This document shows positions 16,459 to 24,144 of a DNA stretch of 38,571 bases, piece after piece. Below the pieces are notes generated by a model, which made no database searches, was not told the DNA's origin, and worked only from the letters and a program-made list of their open reading frames with translations. The translations under genes and the position numbers were made by a program. This DNA is from an uncultured Methylococcaceae bacterium (GTDB lineage: Bacteria > Pseudomonadota > Gammaproteobacteria > Methylococcales > Methylococcaceae): contig CAIZPP010000089.1 of the NCBI GenBank assembly GCA_903934875.1, positions 1 to 38,571 of the forward strand, read 5' to 3'. Every line of letters starts with the position of its first letter. Position 1 is the stretch's first letter.

Positions 16459-16608
16459 ATGAGTTTTATTGCTGAATTATGGCAGTTTATGCGTGTGCGC
16501 AAAAAATTTTGGTTGTTGCCGATTGTTCTTTCCATGCTATTGCTCGGCGGCTTGTTAGTGTTGGCACAAGGTTCGGCCATCGCGCCTTTTATTTACACAT
16601 TATTTTAA
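16459..16608 (+). CDS. DUF5989-like small membrane protein (49 aa)
   Basis: 49 residues: MSFIAELWQFMRVRKKFWLL, then one membrane helix. It starts 9 nt after the previous stop. The N-terminal SF..ELW.F...RKK..L.P pattern is that of the small proteins that accompany carbamoyltransferases together with SxtJ-like proteins. Below common length cut-offs it is easily missed. Function unknown; co-occurrence suggests a membrane complex. Confidence 0.8.
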   Translation: MSFIAELWQFMRVRKKFWLLPIVLSMLLLGGLLVLAQGSAIAPFIYTLF

Positions 16609-16675
16609 TGATGCCACGCACTGCCAGCGAAACCCTGTGCCGACAGGTGCCTAACCAGTTTTTCGAGGCTCCCTT

Positions 16676-18514
16676 ATGCGAATTCTAGGCATTTCCGCTT
16701 TTTACCACGACAGTGCGGCGGCATTGGTTGACGACGGTTCGCTTATAGCGGCAGCCCAAGAAGAGCGTTTCACAAGAAAAAAACACGATTCTGGGTTTCC
16801 TCATCGTGCCATCGACTACTGCCTAGGCGAAGCCGGTATCGCCTTGGACGATATCGACGCGGTTGTGTTTTACGACAAACCCTTTTTGAAATTCGAGCGC
16901 CTGCTGGAAACTTACCTAGCCTTCGCCCCCAAAGGATTTTCCTCTTTCCGCTTGGCCATGCCGGTTTGGCTGCGCGAGAAACTTTTCCTGAAAGACTTGC
17001 TGCGCAAGGAATTGAATAAAGCCGCCCCGCACTTTGACGGGGAAGCTAAGCTGTTATTTTCCGAGCACCATCTCAGCCATGCTGCCAGCGCTTTCTTCCC
17101 GTCCCCATTTCAGGAAGCCGCCGTACTGACTATGGACGGCGTGGGCGAATGGACCACGACCTCGGTGGCCCTAGGCCACGGGAATGAACTGAATGTAATC
17201 AAGGAAATACATTTCCCGCATTCCTTGGGGCTGTTATATTCGGCATTCACCTATTACACAGGGTTCAAGGTGAATTCTGGCGAATACAAAGTCATGGGGC
17301 TTGCCCCCTACGGCGAACCGCGTTACTACGACACCATTCTGGAAAATTTGATCGACCTCAAGGCTGATGGCTCTTTCCGCTTGGATATGTCGTATTTCGA
17401 TTATTGCACCGGCCTGACCATGACTAACGCGAAGTTCCACAAGCTTTTCGGTGGCCCTCCCCGAAAGCCCGAGGAAAGGCTGGTCCAAAAGCAAATGGAT
17501 TTGGCGGCATCCATCCAAGCAGTCACTGAAGCCGTGGTATTGCGCTTGGCTCGGTCCATCGCGGCGGAAACGGGCATGAAAAATCTATGCCTGGCCGGCG
17601 GCGTCGCACTGAACTGCGTGGCCAACGGCAAAGTGCTGCGCGACGGCTGTTTCCAAAACATTTGGATTCAACCTGCAGCCGGGGACGCAGGCGGTGCCTT
17701 GGGTGCCGCACTGGCGGGCTATTATGGCTACCATCGCCAAGCCAGAGTGTTGCCAGCCGAGGGCGGGGATGCCATGCGGGGTTCCTATCTTGGCCCCAGC
17801 TTTCGGCAGGAGGACATCGAACAGCGCTTGCGGCAAGCGGGGGCTCGCTTTCATGTGCTGGATGATGCGGCGCTGGTTGACGCTTGCGCGGCCACCTTGG
17901 CCGCAGAGCAAGCCTTGGGCTGGTTTCAGGGCCGGATGGAATTCGGCCCACGCGCCTTGGGCGGGCGCTCGATACTGGGCGACGCCCGTTCGCCCGCCAT
18001 GCAATCGGTGCTCAACCTAAAAGTCAAGTTCCGCGAATCCTTCCGCCCGTTTGCCCCGTCCGTATTAAGAGAGGATGTGGCCGACTGGTTTGAGTTGGAT
18101 TCCGACAGCCCCTATATGTTACTGGTGGCGGACGTGGCGGAAGCCCGGCGCATCCCGATGACCGCCGAGCAACAGGCCCTCTTTGGCATCGACAAGCTAA
18201 ACGTGCCCCGTTCGGAGATACCCGCCGTCACCCATGTGGATTATTCGGCTAGAATCCAGACCGTCCACCGGGAAACCAACCCGCGCTACCATGCGCTGAT
18301 AGCAAGGTTCAAAGAACTGACCGGCTGCCCTGTCATTGTCAACACCAGCTTCAACGTCCGTGGGGAACCCATCGTCGGCACACCGGAAGATGCCTTCCGG
18401 TGTTTCATGGGCACCGGGATTGAGCGGCTTGCGGTCGGCAACTGCTTCCTGCTCAAGGAGGAACAGGATGCCGCGCTCAAACAAAATTACGAGACCCAAT
18501 TTGAGTTGGATTAG
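16676..18514 (+). CDS. NodU/CmcH-family carbamoyltransferase
   Basis: A 612-residue O-carbamoyltransferase that transfers carbamoyl from carbamoyl phosphate to a hydroxyl of a sugar or natural product. It starts MRILGISAFYHDSAAALVDD (ASKHA fold), has the metal-site motif EHHLSHAASAFF, and the C-terminal EFGPRALGGRSILGDAR and VNTSFNVRGEPIV segments, all family hallmarks. GAGG lies about 8 nt upstream of the ATG. The substrate is not evident; no sugar pathway genes are near, so cell-surface glycan decoration is only a guess. Its TAG overlaps the phaC stop codon on the other strand. Confidence 0.93.
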   Translation: MRILGISAFYHDSAAALVDDGSLIAAAQEERFTRKKHDSGFPHRAIDYCLGEAGIALDDIDAVVFYDKPFLKFERLLETYLAFAPKGFSSFRLAMPVWLREKLFLKDLLRKELNKAAPHFDGEAKLLFSEHHLSHAASAFFPSPFQEAAVLTMDGVGEWTTTSVALGHGNELNVIKEIHFPHSLGLLYSAFTYYTGFKVNSGEYKVMGLAPYGEPRYYDTILENLIDLKADGSFRLDMSYFDYCTGLTMTNAKFHKLFGGPPRKPEERLVQKQMDLAASIQAVTEAVVLRLARSIAAETGMKNLCLAGGVALNCVANGKVLRDGCFQNIWIQPAAGDAGGALGAALAGYYGYHRQARVLPAEGGDAMRGSYLGPSFRQEDIEQRLRQAGARFHVLDDAALVDACAATLAAEQALGWFQGRMEFGPRALGGRSILGDARSPAMQSVLNLKVKFRESFRPFAPSVLREDVADWFELDSDSPYMLLVADVAEARRIPMTAEQQALFGIDKLNVPRSEIPAVTHVDYSARIQTVHRETNPRYHALIARFKELTGCPVIVNTSFNVRGEPIVGTPEDAFRCFMGTGIERLAVGNCFLLKEEQDAALKQNYETQFELD

Positions 18515-19695
18515 GCTTTTCGTCTGCTAGGTTTTTTCGCTGTGCCGTCCCCGGCTTCACCCTGTGCGGCTTCAGTGCCAGCCGACGGAGTTCCTTCGGC
18601 GCTATCCGCCTCAGGGACAAGTGCGCCGTCCCTGTCATGCAGCCATTTGGAAATGGCAGGTGCAAGCTCCTTCTGCGACTTTGAACCCACAAAGACGCCA
18701 ATGTGCCCACCTTTAAATTCATAGAGCGTTTTGTCTTCCGAACCGACAAGATCGTTCAAAGGCTTTATTGCTGCAGGCGGAACCAAGTGGTCGGCGGAAG
18801 CATAGATATTCAGCAAAGGCATGGTGATGTTACGCAACTCCACCAATTTACCACCTAGCTTAAGCTCTCCTTTTACCAGCTTGTTCTCTTGGTAACAGTA
18901 TTTAATAAACTCCCGAATGCACTCACCCGCCTGGCCAGGGCTGTCGAATATCCACTTTTCCATCCTAAGGAAGTTGATCAGCTTGTCCTTGTCTTCCATG
19001 ACATCAAGCATATCCACATATTTACGGATGTTTAGATTGAATGGCATCAACATCAGAAAACCACCATTCATAAAATCCCCAGGAATGATCCGGTAGGCAT
19101 CAACCAAAGCGTCAATGTTCAGATACTTGGACCAGTTGAACAGCAAAGCGTCATTGGTTGCGAAATCAACTGGGGCTACCACGGTGATAAGGTTTTGGAC
19201 TTTATCGGGGTTCAGCGCGGCATACATCACAGAGAATGTACCGCCTTGGCAGATTCCCATGATATTAACCCGCCCAGACTGCGCCACGTCCCTGACTACA
19301 TCAACGCAATTGTCAATATAGCCATTGATATAATCGTCTAGGCCCAAGTACATATCAACTTTGCTTGGGTATCCCCAATCAATGATAAATACATCCAAAC
19401 CGTGGTCTAGCATGTTTCTAATCATGCTTCGGTCGGGTTGAAGATCAAGCATGTATTGCCGGTTTACTAGCGCATAGACGATCAGCACGGGTGTCCTGCA
19501 TGTGCTTGGATCATTGCGGGTATAACGGTATAGCTTTAACTTGTCCTCCTCGTAAATCAATTCTTTGGGGGCAGTGCCCACATCGATTTCCTCTATCTCG
19601 GTCAAAGCCCCCACACCTTTTATAAATTTGGCATTGAAGTCACCAAACTCCTTGATCAAAGACTTGGTATCAAAGGACAAAAAAGGTTGTTTCAT
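18511..19695 (-). CDS. phaC: Class III poly(3-hydroxyalkanoate) synthase, PhaC subunit
   Basis: PhaC polymerises 3-hydroxyacyl-CoA into PHA granules and needs PhaE. The 394-residue protein has the lipase-like box GICQGG with nucleophile C149, D302 in SADHLVPP and H331 in GGHIG, the catalytic triad. It lacks the long N-terminus of class I enzymes. After about residue 358 it has a low-complexity tail rich in Ala, Gly, Glu and Ser ending KKPSRRKA, longer than usual (about 355 residues in the family). It overlaps phaE by 4 nt (ATGA). The stop overlaps that of the convergent carbamoyltransferase, leaving no room for a separate terminator. Confidence 0.96.
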   Translation of the reverse strand: MKQPFLSFDTKSLIKEFGDFNAKFIKGVGALTEIEEIDVGTAPKELIYEEDKLKLYRYTRNDPSTCRTPVLIVYALVNRQYMLDLQPDRSMIRNMLDHGLDVFIIDWGYPSKVDMYLGLDDYINGYIDNCVDVVRDVAQSGRVNIMGICQGGTFSVMYAALNPDKVQNLITVVAPVDFATNDALLFNWSKYLNIDALVDAYRIIPGDFMNGGFLMLMPFNLNIRKYVDMLDVMEDKDKLINFLRMEKWIFDSPGQAGECIREFIKYCYQENKLVKGELKLGGKLVELRNITMPLLNIYASADHLVPPAAIKPLNDLVGSEDKTLYEFKGGHIGVFVGSKSQKELAPAISKWLHDRDGALVPEADSAEGTPSAGTEAAQGEAGDGTAKKPSRRKA

Positions 19696-20750
19696 TGGCT
19701 GACCTCTTTGAGTTGCTTTTCTAGCTTTTTCACCGTTTTCTTCAAGTCGTAGACGGTTTTATAAAGATCGTCCATTTCCGACCGGAGCGCGATGGGAAGG
19801 TCGGATAAATAGATTTCCATGACTTTAAAGAAATGCGTTTTGACATTCAGCGAGGCATCTAGCAACTCGCCTTGAAGCTTGGCGAACTCTTCGGTTTGGA
19901 AAAGTTTGTAATAGGCTTGCTCGCTGGTATCAATCCAGATATCGAAAAACTCGTCAAATTGTTTTATCTCTTCACCCGAGGTGATTTTTTCAGCAAGCTT
20001 TTCCACCACCTTGTCCATGGCGCCTACGCCAGTGATATAAATCGTATGCTGATATTCGGTGTTTTTTGCCGCGTACACCGACAGATCGTCTAAGCACCTC
20101 AATATTAGCTCAGACTTTTCCCTGTCTTTGCCGACGGCTGGCACATGGAAAATCCTGCCGACCGTATTATCGAAAGCATTGAACGTCGAATGGAATATCT
20201 TAATGAATGCTTCCGGGTGCCCTTGCAAAAACTCAGGAACGGAAGCTAGGCTTGCTTTCGTGGCCTCTAGCCAAGGTGCGGTGAACTGCTGGCCTGAACC
20301 TGATATTAATTCAAGAAATTGCACCGCCTGATTGAGCATCAGCTTGGTGGCGTCGGAATCAAACCCAAAAACCTTGTCGATGAGTTCCTTGTATTTGGAT
20401 GGATCAATGTAATCCTTGTAAGCATCCGGGTTCAGACTCCTCTCCTGAGACGCTTTAACCACAGGCAGCCACACTTCATAGAGTTTCGAGTAGGCATTCG
20501 ATCCGCCTAGCATTCTCGTCAGGTTGTCTTTGATGGCTTGATTGCCGATCCCTGATTCGGCCAGAGATTTCAATACAGCCGATGACCAAGACGAATAAAG
20601 ATTATTAAATCCACCAACGTCACCCGATACTGCCGGATATTGTTGGCTGAGGAATAACTGCTGTATTCGTTTGGTATTGTCAATAAATCCATCGAACAGT
20701 TTTTCCTGCGTTTTGAGCCAGACTTCAAAATTACTTTGTATATTTTCCAT
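19692..20750 (-). CDS. phaE: Class III PHA synthase, PhaE subunit
   Basis: A 352-residue, mostly helical subunit that activates PhaC. Recognisable features are the N-terminal FEVWLKTQEKLFDGF, the central VGRIFHVPAVGKDREKSE segment and a C-terminal coiled coil (LYKTVYDLKKTVKKLEKQLK). I chose ATG 20750 because AGGGGAACC lies just upstream; the longer frame to 20810 reads through a palindrome. Directly followed by phaC with a 4-nt overlap. The length is that of the family. Confidence 0.94.
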   Translation of the reverse strand: MENIQSNFEVWLKTQEKLFDGFIDNTKRIQQLFLSQQYPAVSGDVGGFNNLYSSWSSAVLKSLAESGIGNQAIKDNLTRMLGGSNAYSKLYEVWLPVVKASQERSLNPDAYKDYIDPSKYKELIDKVFGFDSDATKLMLNQAVQFLELISGSGQQFTAPWLEATKASLASVPEFLQGHPEAFIKIFHSTFNAFDNTVGRIFHVPAVGKDREKSELILRCLDDLSVYAAKNTEYQHTIYITGVGAMDKVVEKLAEKITSGEEIKQFDEFFDIWIDTSEQAYYKLFQTEEFAKLQGELLDASLNVKTHFFKVMEIYLSDLPIALRSEMDDLYKTVYDLKKTVKKLEKQLKEVSQ

Positions 20751-20790
20751 AACTGGTTCCCCTAGTGTGGGATTTGAACAAATATTGTGT

Positions 20791-20814
20791 ACTGATGTTA
20801 CACACCACATCAGT
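20791..20814. repeat. Short palindrome resembling F2 element ends
   Basis: ACTGATGT and ACATCAGT arms around 8 bp, in the 158-bp gap upstream of phaE. The CTGATGTTAC half matches the F2 element end, so it may be a collapsed F2 element; it might also act as an operator. The rest of the gap shows nothing else convincing. Confidence 0.5.
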
Positions 20815-20908
20815 TATTTAGGGCTTTGCAGCAAAACAGCACCCGGCTCAGAAGAGACGGCTGTTGTCTCTCCTTAAGCCTTGGTGGCAGAGCTTTGCAA
20901 ACCTGGAA

Positions 20909-21265
20909 CTACTTGGTTCCGGCTTTTTGTAGGTACGCTGAAAATACTTTGGTCAATTCCTTGCTTTGCTCAATTTGGTTTTCCAGCGTCTTTCCCCATG
21001 ATTGCTGCATTTTCACAACTTCTTCATTGAAGAGTTCCGAAGTGCTAATCATAGTGCCTATCCATGCATTAAATAATTTGAGAATTTCCTGTGCGTGGGG
21101 ATTGTCCACGGTACTGGCGGTGCTGAAGAACGACTCTTGCGATTTTTTTATTGAATCAAGCCAGTGTGTTCGAAAAGATTCCTGCGTCTTGAGTGAAGTC
21201 TCAAGAAATTCCTTCTGGGTTTTTGCCCAAGCGTCAAAGAACTCTAAACCTTTATCCATTGTCAT
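20909..21265 (-). CDS. Phasin-like granule protein
   Basis: 118 residues, wholly helical and amphipathic, without signal peptide or membrane helix. FFDAWAKTQKEFLETSLKTQ is repeated in style by RTHWLDSIKKSQESF, and the pattern resembles the N-terminus of PhaE (VWLKTQEKLFD). Such proteins coat PHA granules. GCGAGGAC precedes the ATG. Its place upstream of phaE-phaC supports the role; the family call rests on composition and context. Confidence 0.75.
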   Translation of the reverse strand: MTMDKGLEFFDAWAKTQKEFLETSLKTQESFRTHWLDSIKKSQESFFSTASTVDNPHAQEILKLFNAWIGTMISTSELFNEEVVKMQQSWGKTLENQIEQSKELTKVFSAYLQKAGTK

Positions 21266-21308
21266 GTCCTCGCGGGGTTACAGGGTTGATGATAGATTAT
21301 TGTGGCGC

Positions 21309-21749
21309 CTAACTGCCCACCTTAAATTGCCGAATAGCTTCAAAAAAAGTATTGGCTACTTCAGCATTCCTCTTAATTTGATTATCAATAATATCGTGCC
21401 AAACTTGCTGGGCTTTTTCACCTCCTTCGGTAAAAAGGTTTAATTGCAAGTCCTTAATCATATTTCGTAAAAGCTGGTTTTCGGCTTTCAGTTTAGTGTT
21501 CTCTTCGGTGACTTGGTTGTATTTCGCACTAGGCACAAACCCGAGTACTGAATACCAATCATTCAGACGCTCAACCATGTCAACTGAATATGGGAAAGTC
21601 TTTCCATACTCCGATAACCCCCAAAACTTTTTCGCTGCCTCAAGCCCTTCCACTTGGGCTTTGCTGGTAAACTCGGAAAACCCGGCCCTAAACAAGGGGT
21701 TTGAAAATAGCTCCATCATGTTTTTAATGATGTCTTCATTCTGATACAT
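21309..21749 (-). CDS. PHA-cluster helical protein with leucine zipper
   Basis: 146 residues, helical. The N-terminal half resembles phasin/PhaE-like segments; a heptad stretch (EENTKLKAENQLLRNMIKDL) forms a probable coiled coil, and the C-terminal part is amphipathic. Its stop lies 43 nt before the phasin-like gene, and only 10 nt separate it from the gene upstream. A granule-associated or PHA-regulatory role is inferred from the operon. Confidence 0.7.
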   Translation of the reverse strand: MYQNEDIIKNMMELFSNPLFRAGFSEFTSKAQVEGLEAAKKFWGLSEYGKTFPYSVDMVERLNDWYSVLGFVPSAKYNQVTEENTKLKAENQLLRNMIKDLQLNLFTEGGEKAQQVWHDIIDNQIKRNAEVANTFFEAIRQFKVGS

Positions 21750-21759
21750 AATTATTCAC

Positions 21760-22137
21760 CTATTCTACGTCAAGATTGTCCGCCCCATCCTTTGATGCAA
21801 AAGGCTCAGCCTGGTCAGAGGCGTTTTGACCAAGCGCTTCCCTGCCTTTGGAGTCGGATGATTTCCATAAGGCCCAAGGATTGAGCGTCATTTTTGCGAA
21901 CATATCGACATCGGAGATCGAACCAATTTGTTTCAGCCAGTAACCAACTAGGCCAAAGTAATTCTTCAAATCCCAGCCTGAAGTGACCAGAAACGGCAAG
22001 ACCCGGTTGAGATCCCTGATATAGGCTCTCAGCACATAGGCCACGTTGATATCCGGGTCACCGAATTGGCTGAGGTGGGCCTTCAGCTTTTCATACTCTT
22101 CTTCATCCAGCCGCAGTGTGACGGGCTTGAGCGCCAT
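21760..22137 (-). CDS. Ribbon-helix-helix-like protein of the PHA operon
   Basis: 125 residues. The first 30 residues, KPVTLRLDEEEYEKLKAHLS, fit the strand-helix start of a ribbon-helix-helix DNA-binding protein; the middle (LPFLVTSGWDLKNYFGLVGYW) is hydrophobic and the C-terminus acidic and disordered. It is the first gene of the five-gene PHA block, and upstream DNA holds repeated GTAAT/ATTAC half sites, as expected for autoregulation. The hydrophobic middle could instead bind granules. Assignment is by pattern and context. Confidence 0.7.
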   Translation of the reverse strand: MALKPVTLRLDEEEYEKLKAHLSQFGDPDINVAYVLRAYIRDLNRVLPFLVTSGWDLKNYFGLVGYWLKQIGSISDVDMFAKMTLNPWALWKSSDSKGREALGQNASDQAEPFASKDGADNLDVE

Positions 22138-22160
22138 AAATCCTCCAAGACCCTATTAAT

Positions 22161-22195
22161 GTATGCGTAATGTATTACGAATGTAATTACAATGT
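22161..22195. promoter_or_regulatory. GTAAT/ATTAC repeats upstream of the PHA operon
   Basis: GTAATGTATTAC (22167-22178, 5-bp arms) is followed by GTAATTAC (22183-22190), 24-50 bp before the first PHA gene. Phased short inverted sites are typical of ribbon-helix-helix operators, and the first gene encodes such a protein. The link is inference. Confidence 0.45.
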
Positions 22196-22380
22196 CAAGT
22201 TAAATTTGTTGCTTTGCGCGCAAAAAATAAGCAGGGGGTTGCAGGGCTTGAATTGCTTGGGTTGCCATGCAAGGATTGGGCAACTTTCATCGTCAGGGGC
22301 GCAATGAAATTGCATGGCTGTTGGGTGGCGGGGCAGGAGACGACGCCGGAGATCGCAGGCTTTGGCTCTTCTCCGCTTTT

Positions 22381-22411
22381 GTCGGGCGCAACGCAAAGAG
22401 ACGCGCCCGAC
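22381..22411. repeat. REP-like hairpin
   Basis: GTCGGGCGC and GCGCCCGAC enclose ACGCAAAGAGAC. The same hairpin recurs, inverted, at about 24899-24928 with one or two changes. Confidence 0.7.
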
Positions 22412-22419
22412 CTACCCGG

Positions 22420-22554
22420 CTGAATCCGTGGTCAATTTAAATATCCTTTATATTCAATTGGTTGAGCGGAATTTGACTTCACCCAAAACGGCTCTCAAAA
22501 ACTTCTCAACCAATTGATTTATATGCATAATCAAAAACAGGCCCACGGATTCAG
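22420..22554. repeat. Nested inverted-repeat element, 135 bp
   Basis: Outer arms CTGAATCCGTGG (22420) and CCACGGATTCAG (22543) are perfect. Inside, CAATTGGTTGAG and CTCAACCAATTG form a second perfect pair. There is no coding capacity. It lies in the 511-bp gap between the PHA operon and hicA. It is a candidate miniature element of a third family; no second copy is in the window. Confidence 0.75.
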
Positions 22555-22620
22555 GTTAGAGAATGAGGGTGGAGAGGGAAATGTGCGGTAAATACATGTA
22601 ATCCGTTTGGTGGGTTGATA

Positions 22621-22641
22621 TGATACCGTCTTATGGTATCA
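22621..22641. promoter_or_regulatory. Operator-like palindrome before hicA
   Basis: TGATACC, 7 bp, GGTATCA: perfect 7-bp arms ending 7 bp before the hicA ATG. A HicB protein with a ribbon-helix-helix tail would be expected to bind such a site and repress the pair. Confidence 0.6.
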
Positions 22642-22648
22642 TTAAACA

Positions 22649-22903
22649 ATGAAATCAAAGCACCGCAAAACACTTGAATTGATTTTTCATCGCCCACCCA
22701 GCGGGAATGTGCGATGGGATGACGTGATGGCAATGCTTAGCGAGATCGGTGCCGAATTTGATGAACGTGAAGGTTCCCGTGTCGCCATTACATTGAATGC
22801 TGATACTGTCGTGCAACATAGACCCCACCCTGCGCCGACCATGGATAAAGGTGCTGTTGCAAGTTTGAGGAAGTTTTTAGAATTTCACGGGGTAAAACCA
22901 TGA
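22649..22903 (+). CDS. hicA: HicA-family mRNA interferase toxin
   Basis: 84 residues, compatible in size and pattern with HicA toxins: SKHRKTLELIF, WDDVMAMLSEIGAEFDEREGS, RVAITLNADTVVQHRPHP, and a final LRKFLEFHGV. The histidine in VVQHRPHP is in the usual place of the catalytic residue. It overlaps the antitoxin gene by 4 nt (ATGA). HicA cleaves mRNA when not held by HicB. Confidence 0.88.
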   Translation: MKSKHRKTLELIFHRPPSGNVRWDDVMAMLSEIGAEFDEREGSRVAITLNADTVVQHRPHPAPTMDKGAVASLRKFLEFHGVKP

Positions 22904-23229
22904 ACACAATGAATTACAAAGGCTTTATTGCCAAGATCGAGTATGACCCAGAGATCAATCGGCTTTTTGGAACAGTCATTAACTCAGCACCGCATACCTT
23001 CTATGGAGAATCAGTAGACGAATTGCAACGGGAAATGGCAAATACTATTGAGGAATATTTGAAGATTTGCGCCGAAAAAAAACAAGCCCCGCGTAAAACC
23101 TATTCGGGCAAGCTACATCTTCGGATAGACCCGGCTTTGCATACGCAAGCAGCCATCGAAGCTGCAAAAACAGGACAAAGCATCAATTCCTGGATTGCCG
23201 ATGCCATAGAACGGGCAATGGGTGCCTAG
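22900..23229 (+). CDS. hicB: HicB-family antitoxin
   Basis: 109 residues. The N-terminus is a HicB-like partial RNase H fold (YKGFIAKIEYDPEINRLFGT, then GESVDELQREMANTIEEYL). The C-terminus is an Arc-type ribbon-helix-helix (KLHLRIDPALHTQAAIEAAK, then INSWIADAIERAM). It neutralises HicA and probably represses the operon through the palindrome at 22621. A short dispersed repeat (GTAGGATGCGCT...) follows at 23232-23325. Confidence 0.9.
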   Translation: MNTMNYKGFIAKIEYDPEINRLFGTVINSAPHTFYGESVDELQREMANTIEEYLKICAEKKQAPRKTYSGKLHLRIDPALHTQAAIEAAKTGQSINSWIADAIERAMGA

Positions 23230-23326
23230 CCCGTAGGATGCGCTGAGGTACGAAGCCTGTCCTGAGCGAAGTCTAAGGGCGCATCAATCGCGACCGGCGC
23301 ACCTCCTGCGCCGGCACAGCCTACGA

Positions 23327-23743
23327 TTATCTGCCCCCGCCATTCTTGAGCAGCTCATTAATTTCTTTCAGATAATTGATTTCTTGGTTTTTCAGTTCTA
23401 TTTCCCTGTCCTTATAGCTGCACATAATCCGCTGCTTTTCCAATTCAATTCTTAATTCAGAAAATTCCGGCGACATGGAATTAATAACGCAATGGTGGTG
23501 TAATGTACCTGTACTATGCATACCCATTAGGTTGAGAGTATTTTTACTCCCATCCTCAAATAACTCGGCTAATTCCACATCAAACAATTCGGCAATTTGC
23601 TGCAAGCGGGTGAGTTTGATATCGCAAAGACCGCGTTCAATGTCGCCATAGCCATTCACCGACATCGCCAATTTTTCCGCGACCTCCTCTTGCGTCAAGC
23701 CTTTGGCGCGCCTAACGGCGCGGATATTTTCATGAACTGACAT
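23327..23743 (-). CDS. XRE-family transcriptional regulator with coiled-coil tail
   Basis: 138 residues from ATG 23743 (GGGAGTGGG upstream); a longer frame to 23794 adds an implausible start. Residues 1-65 form a Cro/C1-type helix-turn-helix (IRAVRRAKGLTQEEVAEKLA, then YGDIERG). The C-terminus (SELRIELEKQRIMCSYKDRE and on) is a probable coiled coil for oligomerisation. It converges on hicB. Target genes are unknown; it may be a solitary antitoxin-like or phage-like repressor. Confidence 0.85.
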   Translation of the reverse strand: MSVHENIRAVRRAKGLTQEEVAEKLAMSVNGYGDIERGLCDIKLTRLQQIAELFDVELAELFEDGSKNTLNLMGMHSTGTLHHHCVINSMSPEFSELRIELEKQRIMCSYKDREIELKNQEINYLKEINELLKNGGGR

Positions 23744-23946
23744 ACAAACCCACTCCCGTTCCATAAAAAAACAATCCACGCTTGGTGGTTCCACATCAAA
23801 ATTTTGATTTTAATTACATTAGCCCTGCCATAGCAAGCAAAAAAATTCATTGCTGACTAGACGGGGGGCAGGGTCAAATGGGTGGCCCATCACTACGCGA
23901 TGCCCAGCGCCCGTCCCGTAGCGGGTATATTTAGGGCTATCAACTT

Positions 23947-24094
23947 AAGGCGGGACAGTTTAAGGTTAAGCCGTTCGTGGTGAGCCTGTCGAACCATGAA
24001 CAGCTTAACCGTCCACCCTTCGACCATTCGACCCTTCGACAAGCTCAGGACTCAGGGCGAACGGTTAAGCCTTTGCTCATAGGTGTCCCGCCTT
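23947..24094. repeat. Composite inverted-repeat element, 148 bp
   Basis: Ends AAGGCGGGACA and TGTCCCGCCTT are perfect 11-bp inverted repeats. Inside are TTAAGCCGTTCG/CGAACGGTTAA and several copies of the CTTCGACAAGCTCAGGA type seen also at 32465-32509 and 38437-38566. It fills most of the 350-bp gap before the secreted protein gene. No gene is visible. Confidence 0.75.
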
Positions 24095-24144
24095 CAGTTG
24101 CTAGCCATGTTTTTTATTTTCATCACTTAATTAGGATATAAGCC

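Noticed and set aside
20826-21443. A 205-codon plus-strand frame
   Set aside because: Opposite the phasin-like gene; no recognisable domain, and the minus-strand genes explain the region better.
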